DNA from: Candidatus Nitrosopumilus sp.
GTDB taxonomy: Archaea; Thermoproteota; Nitrososphaeria; Nitrososphaerales; Nitrosopumilaceae
Assembly (NCBI GenBank): GCA_008080815.1
Contig: VMDM01000042.1
Coordinates: forward strand, 1 to 52,341
DNA: 52,341 nucleotides
Direction of reading: 5' to 3'
The translations under genes and the position numbers were made by a program. The notes under the pieces are model-generated. The model was not told the origin of the DNA. It worked only from the letters and a program-made list of their open reading frames with translations, and ran no database searches. Positions 16,671 through 24,456 of this stretch are shown here, piece by piece (within the stretch, counting starts at the first letter, position 1; each line of letters starts with the position of its first letter).

Positions 16671-17294
16671 ATGGTAAAATACCTCCTTCCAAAACTTTCT
16701 TTTGAATATGATTCTCTTGAACCATTTATTGATAAGCAAACAATGATTATTCACCACCAAAAACATCATCAAACATATGTTGACGGATTAAACCGATGTC
16801 TTGAAAAATTTGGAGGTTCTGGACACCCTCAATACATTTCGTCTATCTTATCTGATTTAAAATCCGTTCCAAGCGAATTTCAAAATGAACTCAATTTTTT
16901 TGGTGGAGGTTATGAAAACCACCGTTTGTTTTGGGATACATTGTCTCCTGATTCAAAATCTATTCCAGAAGGCAAACTTTCTGATGCAATCGATGTATAT
17001 TTTCAAAATTTTCAAAATTTCAAGAGTATTTTTACTGTAAACTCACTAGGAATTCAGGGCAGTGGCTGGTGCTGGCTTGTCTTTAATTCCACTTATAACA
17101 GAATTGAGATTATGACTACAGAAAATCAGACCAGTCCTTGGATATTTCAAAAAATTCCTCTCTTGGGATTGGATTTGTGGGAGCATGCTTACTATCTAAA
17201 ATATCAAAACAAAAAGGCTGAATACATTGAGAATTGGTGGAACGTAATTAATTGGGAATATGTTGAAAATCGTTTTTCTGAACTTTCTCAATAA
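16671..17294 (+). CDS. sod: Fe/Mn superoxide dismutase
   Basis: Converts superoxide to oxygen and peroxide in the cytoplasm; expected in an aerobic ammonia oxidiser. 207 residues, normal for the family. Metal ligands are H28 (in HHQKHHQTYV), H84 (NHRLFW), D168 and H172 (DLWEHAYYLKYQ). The GSGWCWLV strand and the C-terminal NWWNVINWEYVENRF are typical. Some second-shell residues differ from enterobacterial enzymes (GGGYENH in place of the AGQHWNH type), so I do not call iron or manganese preference. Single-gene transcript is likely; tRNA-Pro follows 37 bases later. Confidence 0.95.
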   Translation: MVKYLLPKLSFEYDSLEPFIDKQTMIIHHQKHHQTYVDGLNRCLEKFGGSGHPQYISSILSDLKSVPSEFQNELNFFGGGYENHRLFWDTLSPDSKSIPEGKLSDAIDVYFQNFQNFKSIFTVNSLGIQGSGWCWLVFNSTYNRIEIMTTENQTSPWIFQKIPLLGLDLWEHAYYLKYQNKKAEYIENWWNVINWEYVENRFSELSQ

Positions 17295-17331
17295 AATTGA
17301 AATTCATAAAGATCTAATGCAATTAATTTTT

Positions 17332-17405
17332 GGGGACGTAGGTCAGCTTGGTAGACCGCAAGTTTCGGGTACTTGAGATCATGGATTCAAATTCCATCGT
17401 TCCCA
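17332..17405 (+). tRNA. tRNA-Pro(CGG)
   Basis: Complete cloverleaf in 74 bases. Acceptor GGGGACG (17332-17338) pairs with CGTTCCC (17398-17404), with one G-T pair; discriminator A at 17405. D stem GGTC/GACC (17341-17344, 17354-17357); anticodon stem CAAGT/ACTTG with loop TTCGGGT (17364-17370), so anticodon CGG at 17366-17368; T stem ATGGA/TCCAT with loop TTCAAAT. It reads the proline codon CCG. No intron and no encoded CCA, as usual in many archaea. Confidence 0.95.
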
Positions 17406-17467
17406 TACAAAATCCAGTTCCTTGATTTTTCGATAACGTTTTAATCTATTTAGTTGAAAATTTATTT

Positions 17468-17719
17468 ATGGATTTCATGCTAGAAGAAGAACTAATTGAT
17501 TTGATGACTTTCTGTCTGCAAAATCCTGACTCTGGTGAGGTTTCACAAAAACATCAAAGAATTACTGAAATTGGTCATGAACTTTTTGCAGATGGCGGTG
17601 TTGATGCTTTGGAAAATTTCTTCTTTGCATTACAAAATAGAATTACTCAAGAAATAGAAAAAGATCCATCCCCAATGCGTGCACTATGGAATGGCATCAC
17701 TGATGAATGGCAGTACTAG
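17468..17719 (+). CDS. Hypothetical small protein
   Basis: An 83-residue acidic, helical protein (MDFMLEEELIDLMTFCLQNPDSGEVSQKHQRITEIGHELFADGG and onward), with one cysteine and no membrane span. It begins 62 bases after tRNA-Pro on the same strand. Composition and codon usage are coding-like. The pattern resembles small conserved proteins of this lineage, but I cannot name a family. Confidence 0.72.
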   Translation: MDFMLEEELIDLMTFCLQNPDSGEVSQKHQRITEIGHELFADGGVDALENFFFALQNRITQEIEKDPSPMRALWNGITDEWQY

Positions 17720-17736
17720 TGGCTCAATTAAGAACT

Positions 17737-17880
17737 CTATCCACTACCAATTCTGAAAATGGCTGTACTACAAGTTGGGCAGGTGCCTTTGATTGCAGGT
17801 TTTCCATTTTTCATGGTGTATGGTTTTGCGCCACCGATTTCTCTTTTATCGCGGCACTTTACACAATATCCTATAGTCAT
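17737..17880 (-). CDS. DUF5679-type zinc-ribbon protein
   Basis: A 47-residue protein starting ATG at 17880. It opens MTIGYCVKCRDKREI, continues with a TMKNGKPAIKGTCPTC segment and ends FRIGSG. The YCVKC...NG-x-P-A-x-x-G-x-C-P-x-C pattern is the DUF5679 family, a single zinc ribbon with four cysteines (C6, C9, C34, C37). Members are widespread and of unknown role; many look like nucleic-acid or protein-docking ribbons. The overlapping plus-strand frame at this place is a shadow. Confidence 0.88.
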   Translation of the reverse strand: MTIGYCVKCRDKREIGGAKPYTMKNGKPAIKGTCPTCSTAIFRIGSG

Positions 17881-17955
17881 GGCTTTACTAGGCTCAAACT
17901 CGTATTAGCAAGATCTTGTTGATTTTTTTTTACTATTAGGCAAACCCTTGATCCT

Positions 17956-17986
17956 ATTTTCGTTGTTTTTGAACGAAAATTTTCGT
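17956..17986 (-). terminator. Overlapping hairpins after the HD/GNAT-like gene
   Basis: Two mutually exclusive self-complementary elements: 17956-17964 (ATTTTCGTT) pairs perfectly with 17972-17980 across seven bases, and 17973-17986 is a 14-base perfect palindrome (ACGAAAATTTTCGT). It lies 26-56 bases past the stop of the minus-strand gene ending at 18012, so a role in ending that transcript is possible; an operator is the alternative. Confidence 0.35.
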
Positions 17987-18011
17987 ATCGGTTAATGGGA
18001 AATTTTTAAAA

Positions 18012-19325
18012 TTATACTTGAATTCTATAGTAATCCCATCTTTCAGGATCAAATTGCTGAACAAATTCTGCTTTCTCTTTTTCAATTCTGGCATTAATTA
18101 CTTGTCTTAATGCGAAACTAGTAAGAAATCTAAATCTCTTTGATTGGCATTGCATGATGAACATGTGTCTCATCTCACTTCCACCTTTGAGTCCCCAAAA
18201 TCCCATTTTAACTGCAATTGGCTCTAAAAACACTGTATTAGATAAACCATAATTTTCATCTCTAATTTCATCTCTTAGTTTGTAATTTTCCAGTGATCCT
18301 CCTTTTGCATATCCAACAATTTCCCCATCTTTGGAATTAATTCTCAATGTGGTGATGATTACTTCAGGGTCTCTGACAGAATTTTCAAAATTTTCACTAA
18401 ATTGCAATGGTCTTGGTAATTCAAGCATAATTTCTTTTAATGTTTGAATAAATTCTGGATCATTTCGTGTAGTCATTGATTCAATTGTTGGAATTAACTT
18501 TACATTTTGATATGCACAATCTGCCTGAATTGTAATTTCTTGCTGTCTAATTTTCATAAATGAAAGTACTGTATCAAAAAAGTTTTTTCTCATGTGATTT
18601 GGCAATATCTTGAGAATCGGCTTAATCATCTCTGTTTCATTATTCAATAAATCCTCAAAGTAACCGACCGCATTTCTTACAATTAATGATGGTCTCCATG
18701 CTAGAGCATGAGCATTCATTTTTGCCATTTCCATTGCTTTGCTAAAATCCCCTAATGCATAACCACTAATTCTATCAATAACTGTAAGATACCAACCTAA
18801 ATCCATGATATGTTTTTGATACTGGATATCATTTCTTGTTTTATCTGAATTTCTAAAACAGTCTTTAATTTTTTCTTCAGCATTCTCCTTGAGTTCTCCT
18901 ACCCACGGATATGTTGTTCTTAAAATTAACACTTTGATTATTTCGATATCTAATCCTGCATCTTTAATTAATTGACTTAATTTTTTATCTGATTCAATAA
19001 ATTTTAAAACATTTTCTTCATGTGGTTTGTCTACACTTTTTTCAGGATCAAAATCATGAAACAATGCTGCAGCATAGAGATGTTTTATGTCTTCATTTTT
19101 TATTTCCACTTTATTTTGAGATGTTCCTAAAAGTGTACAATATGTAACCTCTAACTCATGATTGATATTGTGATATCCGTAATACTCACGACCCAAACCT
19201 TTACTTTCAAACAAATCAATGGTATAATCTAACATCTCAACAAATTCATCATTACTAATTTCATGCTGTATCATCAAATCTATAATATCGTCTCTAATTT
19301 TCTGGGTATTTGCAAATAATTGCAT
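18012..19325 (-). CDS. HD/PDE-like hydrolase with C-terminal GNAT-like domain
   Basis: A 437-residue protein. The N-terminal half is an HD-superfamily metal-dependent phosphohydrolase: YHNINH (H52, H56) resembles the Y-H-N-x-x-H signature of cyclic-nucleotide phosphodiesterases, AALFHDFDP supplies the H90-D91 pair, and VIDRIS has the later Asp near 184. Residues about 300-437 (VIITTLRINSKDGEIVGYAKGG, LEPIAVKMGFWGLKGG) look like a GNAT-type acyltransferase core, although the acyl-CoA loop is not a perfect match. A phosphodiesterase or nucleotidase activity is inference from the motif. The two halves together suggest a sensor or signalling role. Confidence 0.75.
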   Translation of the reverse strand: MQLFANTQKIRDDIIDLMIQHEISNDEFVEMLDYTIDLFESKGLGREYYGYHNINHELEVTYCTLLGTSQNKVEIKNEDIKHLYAAALFHDFDPEKSVDKPHEENVLKFIESDKKLSQLIKDAGLDIEIIKVLILRTTYPWVGELKENAEEKIKDCFRNSDKTRNDIQYQKHIMDLGWYLTVIDRISGYALGDFSKAMEMAKMNAHALAWRPSLIVRNAVGYFEDLLNNETEMIKPILKILPNHMRKNFFDTVLSFMKIRQQEITIQADCAYQNVKLIPTIESMTTRNDPEFIQTLKEIMLELPRPLQFSENFENSVRDPEVIITTLRINSKDGEIVGYAKGGSLENYKLRDEIRDENYGLSNTVFLEPIAVKMGFWGLKGGSEMRHMFIMQCQSKRFRFLTSFALRQVINARIEKEKAEFVQQFDPERWDYYRIQV

Positions 19326-19416
19326 GTACTCTGAATCTTAATGTCATTTTTAAATCTGATCTAAATTCGGACCCATTTAACAAAACATTCAATAGAATAT
19401 TTTCAAATTTCAAATC

Positions 19417-19818
19417 ATGTCGGTTGATAACGTCCTATTGGAACATCTCTTAAAACTTGATTCTTATTCTTATGAATTTTCAATTCATCTAAATGAAAAT
19501 AATTATCAACTATTGGATGTAAAATTTACAAATTCCCCAATTCCAGTAAATGAACCAACTACCCGAGGTGGTGTTTATTTTTCAGACAAGTTTGCATACA
19601 AAATGCAATGTTCAGTTAAAGACCTCAAAATTATTCCATATCTGACAAGCAAAATGCTTGGACCTAGTACTGATTTTGGAAATATTGAGATTTATGGAAA
19701 AATTTCAAACGCTGAAAATTCATTTAGTTTAGAACTAAATACCAATCTTACAAACAGCGTACAAACTCCTGACTCAATCGAACTACATATGATAGTTGTG
19801 GGATTAAAATCAGTTTAG
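19417..19818 (+). CDS. Hypothetical beta-rich protein
   Basis: A 133-residue protein with alternating strands (YSYEFSIHLNENNYQLLDVKFTN, IEIYGKISNAENSFSLELNTNLTN) and no membrane span. There is no catalytic motif that I can recognise. It is divergent from the HD/GNAT-like gene with about 90 bases between them, and its 3' end overlaps the convergent J-protein gene by nine bases. Confidence 0.72.
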   Translation: MSVDNVLLEHLLKLDSYSYEFSIHLNENNYQLLDVKFTNSPIPVNEPTTRGGVYFSDKFAYKMQCSVKDLKIIPYLTSKMLGPSTDFGNIEIYGKISNAENSFSLELNTNLTNSVQTPDSIELHMIVVGLKSV

Positions 19819-20364
19819 AAAATATTTGTCGTATCTTTCTCTACTTTCTTTATCTGATAAAATTTCATAGGCTTTATTCAATTCTATCATCTTTTCATCA
19901 TTTTCTTTTTTGGTTTTGTCAGGATGATTCTTTTTTGCCAATTCTCTGAACTTCTTTTTGATTTCATCCATTGTTGCATCTGCTGAAACATCAAGAATTT
20001 CATAATAATTTGGTAAATTTTCATTTTTTAGCATATCTCTAAATTCTTTGTCTTTGATTGTGTTTCCTCTTCTTCCAACATCTTCATAGTCATCTCCCCA
20101 ACCTGAATTGTATTTTTCTTGGGTTCTATCTGATTTAGATTGAAAATCTTTTTTATCATAATCTGTCTTTCTTCTTAAAATTAGATCTCTTGCTAAAAAC
20201 AAGAATAATGCAATTACCGCAATGGCAAATCCTGAAAATAAAATGATCTTGTCCTGATCACTTACCTCTAAATCCATATCTAGTTCCGATTGTGAATATG
20301 CTGGCTCTAACATTGTTAATGTCGATATAATTACGAGAAAAACCACTCCGGATATTCTATTCAT
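19810..20364 (-). CDS. Membrane-anchored J-domain protein
   Basis: A 184-residue DnaJ-type co-chaperone. N-terminal signal-like segment (SGVVFLVIISTLTMLEPAYSQ), a short outside stretch, then a membrane helix at about 40-60 (IILFSGFAIAVIALFLFLA) followed by RDLILRRK. The C-terminal 66 residues are a J domain: YYEILDVSADATMDEIKKKF, the HPD motif (NHPDKTKKE) and AYEILSDKESRERYDKY. The J domain should be cytoplasmic and could recruit DnaK to the membrane. It lacks the Gly/Phe and zinc-finger regions of classical DnaJ, so it is a type III J-protein. Its 3' end overlaps the neighbour by nine bases. Confidence 0.88.
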   Translation of the reverse strand: MNRISGVVFLVIISTLTMLEPAYSQSELDMDLEVSDQDKIILFSGFAIAVIALFLFLARDLILRRKTDYDKKDFQSKSDRTQEKYNSGWGDDYEDVGRRGNTIKDKEFRDMLKNENLPNYYEILDVSADATMDEIKKKFRELAKKNHPDKTKKENDEKMIELNKAYEILSDKESRERYDKYFLN

Positions 20365-20434
20365 ACAATTTTTAAAAAATATTTTAGATATTTTTATTTT
20401 GATAATTCGAAATTGATTACTTTTGATTTTTATT

Positions 20435-20442
20435 TTTATATT
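20435..20442 (+). promoter_or_regulatory. TATA box for GTG-start TPR gene
   Basis: TTTATATT lies 27 bases before the GTG at 20462. The spacing supports a leaderless transcript beginning at or next to that GTG. Confidence 0.5.
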
Positions 20443-20461
20443 GGTTTTTTAGATATTTTTT

Positions 20462-20686
20462 GTGAATGTAGATTCTCTAAAAGATGAAGCACAAAAATTT
20501 TTGAATTCAGGCTCCTTTGAGGAGGCACTTTCATGCGTAGACCAAGCATTATTCCTAGAAAAATCAAATCCTGACATCTTGAATCTAAAGGGAGTCATTC
20601 TTCGTGCATTAGGGCGATACAGTGAGGCACTTGAATGTTTTAATGAGTCACTTGAAATTGATCCCAGAGATAGAAATTCCTCTTAA
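20462..20686 (+). CDS. Small TPR-repeat protein
   Basis: A 74-residue protein from a GTG start, supported by a TATA box 27 bases upstream. It consists of about two tetratricopeptide repeats (EAQKFLNSGSFEEALSCVDQALFLEKSNPDIL and KGVILRALGRYSEALECFNESLEIDPR), with the canonical G-x-Y/F...A-L...A-L-x-x-x-P spacing. TPRs mediate protein-protein contacts. It is followed 54 bases later by a second TPR gene that has its own TATA box. Confidence 0.82.
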   Translation: MNVDSLKDEAQKFLNSGSFEEALSCVDQALFLEKSNPDILNLKGVILRALGRYSEALECFNESLEIDPRDRNSS

Positions 20687-20710
20687 TTAATAATTGACAA
20701 TCTGTCAATC

Positions 20711-20717
20711 TATATTA
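20711..20717 (+). promoter_or_regulatory. TATA box for TTG-start TPR gene
   Basis: TATATTA lies 30 bases before the TTG at 20741, which would put transcription start on or next to that codon. It favours the TTG over the internal ATG at 20759. Confidence 0.5.
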
Positions 20718-20740
20718 TCAAGAAAATATTATTTTGATTA

Positions 20741-21232
20741 TTGTTTAATTCAAAAAAGATGTTAGAATTAGCTTATCAATTTATCGAGGAAGAAAATTAT
20801 GATGATGCGTTATCAATATATGATAAAATTCTACAAAATGAGCCAAATAATATTTCTGCACTAATTGACAAGGGTGTAACACTTCAAAATTTAGGAAAAT
20901 TCAAAAAAGCTATTATCCTGTTTGATAAAGTAATAGAACTATCTCCAAAAAATATTGATGCAATTCTTAACAAAGGTACATGTTTTCACTCTCAGAAAAA
21001 ATACATGGAAGCAATTGATTGTTATGACCAAGTTTTAAAATTAGATAAAAAATGTGCATTTGCATTTGCATACAAGGGTCTTTCTTTGGGTGAATCTGGA
21101 AATTTAGAGAATGCTATCCAATACTTCAAAAAAGCTCTTTCCATTGATAAACAATTTGATTTAGCAATAGTTTCAAAACAAACTGCTGAGGAATTACTAA
21201 AATCAAAAAATAAAATATCTAAAAGACTGTAA
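20741..21232 (+). CDS. TPR-repeat protein
   Basis: A 163-residue tetratricopeptide-repeat protein with about four repeats (AYQFIEEENYDDALSIYDKILQNEPNN; GVTLQNLGKFKKAIILFDKVIELSPKN; GTCFHSQKKYMEAIDCYDQVLKLDKK; GLSLGESGNLENAIQYFKKALSIDKQ). The TTG start at 20741 is preferred on promoter spacing; ATG at 20759 is the alternative. A scaffold role is likely. The 3' end overlaps the convergent C2H2 gene by 14 bases. Confidence 0.87.
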   Translation: MFNSKKMLELAYQFIEEENYDDALSIYDKILQNEPNNISALIDKGVTLQNLGKFKKAIILFDKVIELSPKNIDAILNKGTCFHSQKKYMEAIDCYDQVLKLDKKCAFAFAYKGLSLGESGNLENAIQYFKKALSIDKQFDLAIVSKQTAEELLKSKNKISKRL

Positions 21233-21392
21233 CGTCTCCTGGTGCTGGTTCCCTTTTGGTATTGACATTTTCTTGTTGTATGGAATCTGCATGTTTTTGT
21301 GCTTGATGCTCTCTTAATTTTTCAATATCTTTGAATCCTTCATGACACATGTAGCATTTTGGATTTGATTCATCAACTAAAGGTAACACCAT
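21219..21392 (-). CDS. C2H2 zinc-finger protein
   Basis: A 57-residue protein from the ATG at 21392 (a longer frame to 21470 adds a hydrophobic stretch that is probably untranslated promoter). It carries a single C2H2 finger, C13-x2-C16-x12-H29-x4-H34 (KCYMCHEGFKDIEKLREH). Single-finger proteins of this kind are common in archaea and may bind DNA or proteins. It is divergent from mqnE with 76 bases between the starts, so the two may share regulatory DNA. Confidence 0.78.
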   Translation of the reverse strand: MVLPLVDESNPKCYMCHEGFKDIEKLREHQAQKHADSIQQENVNTKREPAPGDVTVF

Positions 21393-21468
21393 AATTTCCA
21401 CCAGTATTATGACTAAATATTTCTTAACTTTAACTAAGGAATATATCTTGAAAAATTGTTCATAAAAC

Positions 21469-22566
21469 ATGTTAGAAAATCTAATCTCTGATTCTCAGGC
21501 ATTAGAACACGCAATCAATGGCGACGATTTATCTCTAAAAGATGGTCTCGAATTGATGAATTATGATAATCTACATTTACTAGGTGCTGTTGCTGATTCT
21601 CGAAGAAAACAACTTGTTGGTGATAAAGTGACCTTTGCTGCCTCATATTACATGAATTACACAAATGTATGTGCTGCAAGCTGTCAGATGTGTGCATTTT
21701 ATAGAAAAGACGGTGCAGATGATGCTTATACTCTAACTCCTCAAGAAATCGAACAACGCGTTGGAATTGCAAAACAAATGGGTGCCACAGAAGTACACAT
21801 AGTTGGAGGATTTCATCCCAAACTTCCTTTGGAATATTATGAAGACATGATGAAAATTATTAAAAAAAATCACCCCCAATTAAACATCAAAGCACTCACA
21901 GCAGCTGAAATTTTCTATCTCTCCAAGTTAACAAAAAACTCTACCAAAGAAATTTTATCTAGATTAAAAACTGCTGGACTCGATTCAATGCCTGGAGGAG
22001 GAGCAGAATTATTCCACCCTGACATAAGACAAGAAATTGTTAGAGGAAAGTGTACTGGTCAACAGTGGTTAGATGTAATTGAAGAGGCACATAACATGGG
22101 AATTCAGAGTAATGTAACAATGCTTTATGGTCACATCGAAAAACCTGAACATGTTGTTGATCATCTTATCAAAATTAGAGAATTACAAAAAAAGACAAAT
22201 GGATTTCTTACTTTGATTCCGCTTAAATTCAGTTTAGATAATACTGAACTAGAACAAAAAGACCTTGTTCAAAATGAATGCTCTTCAGTATATGACTTGA
22301 GAATCATCGCATTATCTAGATTGATGTTGGCAAACTATCTCAACAACATTTCTGTTTATTGGGTTGCTTATGGAAAGAAACTAGCACAAGTAGCATTATC
22401 AAATGGTGGTAATGATTTGGTTGGAACTGCATTCTCTGAAGAAATTTATCGCGCTGCTGGTAAACCTACCACTTCGTCAGTAGATGAATTAGCAACAATG
22501 GTTAAAGAAATTGGACGAGAACCTGCACAGAGAAATACTCATTTTAAAATTCTTAAAAATCTTTAA
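21469..22566 (+). CDS. mqnE: Aminofutalosine synthase MqnE (radical SAM)
   Basis: Radical SAM enzyme of the futalosine menaquinone pathway; joins 3-[(1-carboxyvinyl)oxy]benzoate to adenosine. The cluster motif is C68-x3-C72-x2-C75 (TNVCAASCQMCAFYRK). Family-specific segments follow: GATEVHIVGGFHPKLPLEYY, the GLDSMPGGGAE loop, SNVTMLYGHIEKPEHVVDHL, IPLKFSLDNTEL and YWVAYGKKLAQVALSNGGNDLVGT. EVHIVGG and NVTMLYGHIE fit MqnE better than the MqnC or CofH relatives, which share the scaffold. mqnD lies 1 kb downstream on the other strand. Length of 365 residues is normal. A TATA-like element at 21430 precedes the ATG. Confidence 0.87.
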   Translation: MLENLISDSQALEHAINGDDLSLKDGLELMNYDNLHLLGAVADSRRKQLVGDKVTFAASYYMNYTNVCAASCQMCAFYRKDGADDAYTLTPQEIEQRVGIAKQMGATEVHIVGGFHPKLPLEYYEDMMKIIKKNHPQLNIKALTAAEIFYLSKLTKNSTKEILSRLKTAGLDSMPGGGAELFHPDIRQEIVRGKCTGQQWLDVIEEAHNMGIQSNVTMLYGHIEKPEHVVDHLIKIRELQKKTNGFLTLIPLKFSLDNTELEQKDLVQNECSSVYDLRIIALSRLMLANYLNNISVYWVAYGKKLAQVALSNGGNDLVGTAFSEEIYRAAGKPTTSSVDELATMVKEIGREPAQRNTHFKILKNL

Positions 22567-22868
22567 TTAAGAAATTTTTTAACTGATTCGATTTTTTCTG
22601 ACATTTTCTGATTTTTGTCTCGTCGAGAATCAATCTTGACTACTACTTCGACTCTATCTATTCCTAAATTGTGTACTGCCTCAGTCATTTGCTGGATTAC
22701 TTTGTTAATTATCTCGAGGCTATCTGATTCAAAAGATGTTCCCATTGAATTGATTTCATATTTTATTCCCTCTACATTTTGAATAGTTTCAATTGCTTTT
22801 GCAATATAGAAACTGACACTAGGAGTTTTTGTCGCTAGTGGATAGATACTAACCTCGGCATGAATCAT
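22563..22868 (-). CDS. MTH1187/YkoF-type thiamine-binding protein
   Basis: A 101-residue protein of the MTH1187 (DUF77) family: AEVSIYPLATKTPSVSFYIAKAIETIQNVEG, YEINSMGTSFES and VEVVVKIDSRRDK are typical. The family forms a ferredoxin-like tetramer; related YkoF proteins bind thiamine or its precursor HMP. The 3' end overlaps that of mqnE by four bases. No thiamine biosynthesis gene adjoins it. Confidence 0.85.
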   Translation of the reverse strand: MIHAEVSIYPLATKTPSVSFYIAKAIETIQNVEGIKYEINSMGTSFESDSLEIINKVIQQMTEAVHNLGIDRVEVVVKIDSRRDKNQKMSEKIESVKKFLN

Positions 22869-22904
22869 GAAAATAACAGAATTTCTAATTAATTAAAATC
22901 TTGA

Positions 22905-23183
22905 TTATTCTGCAGGTTTTTTCTCTTCTCTTTTGACACTGCCCTTTCGTCTTCTTGCTCCAAAACTAATCAAAATTAACAAAAATCCTAGACCAAATAA
23001 TATGCCTGACAATGTTTTGTAATCATCATTTTCTTGTTCAGCCATCATTAGATCAATTATTTCTTCTTCAGTCATTCCAGCTTGACCTGCAGGGACAGTT
23101 GAATCAACTATCATGTATAATGCTAATCCTACTATCACCATAGCAATTCCGCCTATCATCAATCTTTTATCAATTAAGACCAA
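22905..23183 (-). CDS. Two-span small membrane protein
   Basis: A 92-residue protein from a TTG start. First span about residues 9-29 (MIGGIAMVIVGLALYMIV), an acidic external loop (EEEIIDLMMAEQEND), second span about 57-75 (LSGILFGLGFLLILISFGA), then a basic tail RRRKGSVKREEKK. No family recognised. It follows the divergent gene pair around 23.2 kb and ends 36 bases before the thiamine-binding gene on the same strand. Confidence 0.72.
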   Translation of the reverse strand: MVLIDKRLMIGGIAMVIVGLALYMIVDSTVPAGQAGMTEEEIIDLMMAEQENDDYKTLSGILFGLGFLLILISFGARRRKGSVKREEKKPAE

Positions 23184-23233
23184 ACAGAATTACTTTACAT
23201 TTATCATATTTATGGAATTGGATTTGAAAAATT

Positions 23234-23524
23234 TTAGAAACCTTCAGGTGGACGTTGAACAAAAACATTGCATACTAGGACATCTGTCTTTGAATCTCTA
23301 TATTGAACATTACATGATACAAATTTTCCTTTCAATGCTCTTTCAAGATCTTCTTGTGATGTCTCTCCATATTCTGGGTTTTCAGGATTATCGATTTTTG
23401 AAATCATTACACGTTCAACTTTTCCATATTCATCTTGATTGTCTTTTCTTACATGACTGATCAACAACTCAAATGTATTGTGATTTAATATGTTCATGAC
23501 TGGACCACCAATTCCGTCTCCCAT
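23234..23524 (-). CDS. Hypothetical protein
   Basis: A 96-residue soluble protein with mixed alpha/beta composition (NHNTFELLISHVRKDNQDEYGKVERVMISKID; KGKFVSCNVQYRD). Two cysteines are spaced too far apart for a classic zinc site. It begins 26 bases after the mqnD stop on the same strand, so the two may be co-transcribed. Family unknown. Confidence 0.7.
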   Translation of the reverse strand: MGDGIGGPVMNILNHNTFELLISHVRKDNQDEYGKVERVMISKIDNPENPEYGETSQEDLERALKGKFVSCNVQYRDSKTDVLVCNVFVQRPPEGF

Positions 23525-23550
23525 GAATTAACTAAAATTTATTGATATAA

Positions 23551-24378
23551 TTACTTGGTGGCAATACTAAGCTCAAAATCTGGAACTAGATTTTTTTCTT
23601 TAGCCATTTCAAATAATTTTCTAATTGATTTTTCACCTTCATCTCCCATATTGACTGTCACTTTATTGACGTACATTTTTACAAATTTTTCAATTAACTC
23701 TCTTGGTTTTCCTCTTGAATACTGCATTGCATATTCTAAGGCGTCATCAAGATGTTCTAATCCAAATTCAATTGATGCTTGAAGATATTTGTCAAATTTT
23801 ACAATAGTTTCCATTCCTAGACTTGTCTTCATAACGTTGATTCCTAATGGAACGGGCAACCCGTTGGTTGTTTTGTCCCACCACTCTCCAACATCTAAAA
23901 TCTTGACATTACCTTCTTGAGCATATGATAACTGTGTCTCATGAATTACTAATCCTGCATCAACTTTTCCTGATTTTACTGCCTCTGGAATATCACTAAA
24001 ATTCATTTCAACATAATCAAATTTTCCAATCATTAATTGCAATAGTAAAAATGCTGAAGTCATTTCTCCTGGAATTGCAATCTTGGAATTTTTCAATTCA
24101 TCAATAGACAATTGTTTTTTTGAAGTGACAATTGGTCCATACCCAATTCCAAAACTTCCACCGCTTCTTAGAATGGTGTATCCTGGAATGTACGCACATG
24201 CATGCACTGATACTGCAGTGACGTCTAAAAATGGATCCTTGGCTTTTTTGTTTAAATTTTCAATATCTTCAATCACGTGATTTACTTTGAAATCTGGAGA
24301 TGGAACATTGCCTGTAAACATTCCATAGAACATAAATGCATCATCAGAATCTGGAGTATGGCCAACAGATATTTCCAT
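23551..24378 (-). CDS. mqnD: 1,4-dihydroxy-6-naphthoate synthase MqnD
   Basis: Last of the four early futalosine enzymes; converts cyclic dehypoxanthine futalosine to 1,4-dihydroxy-6-naphthoate. The N-terminal GHTPDSDDAFMFYGM, the ILRSGGSFGIGYGPI stretch, the IAIPGEMTSA loop and LVIHETQLSY with its conserved His are family features. The fold is a periplasmic-binding-protein-like two-lobed enzyme. From this ATG the protein has 275 residues, normal length; a longer frame to 24498 only adds promoter DNA and would overlap the divergent gene. A TTTTATTA element lies about 30 bases upstream. MqnA and MqnC are not in the window. Confidence 0.9.
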   Translation of the reverse strand: MEISVGHTPDSDDAFMFYGMFTGNVPSPDFKVNHVIEDIENLNKKAKDPFLDVTAVSVHACAYIPGYTILRSGGSFGIGYGPIVTSKKQLSIDELKNSKIAIPGEMTSAFLLLQLMIGKFDYVEMNFSDIPEAVKSGKVDAGLVIHETQLSYAQEGNVKILDVGEWWDKTTNGLPVPLGINVMKTSLGMETIVKFDKYLQASIEFGLEHLDDALEYAMQYSRGKPRELIEKFVKMYVNKVTVNMGDEGEKSIRKLFEMAKEKNLVPDFELSIATK

Positions 24379-24427
24379 AGATTGCAACTTTTTCGTCGTA
24401 ATAAAAATCAAAACTTGAATAGATTTT

Positions 24428-24436
24428 CTAATATAT
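24428..24436 (+). promoter_or_regulatory. TATA box of the SIS-domain gene
   Basis: CTAATATAT lies about 25 bases before the ATG at 24457, in the divergent region shared with mqnD. Consistent with a leaderless transcript. Confidence 0.45.
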
Positions 24437-24456
24437 CTCAAAAAAATTAAAAAAAT

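Noticed and set aside
17707-17922. 71-residue plus-strand frame
   Set aside because: It is a shadow of the DUF5679 gene on the minus strand, whose zinc-ribbon motif is unmistakable.
21469-22566. CofH (F420 biosynthesis) or MqnC for the radical SAM gene
   Set aside because: The HIVGG, NVTMLYGHIE and YWVAYGKKLAQVALS segments fit MqnE better, and mqnD is nearby.
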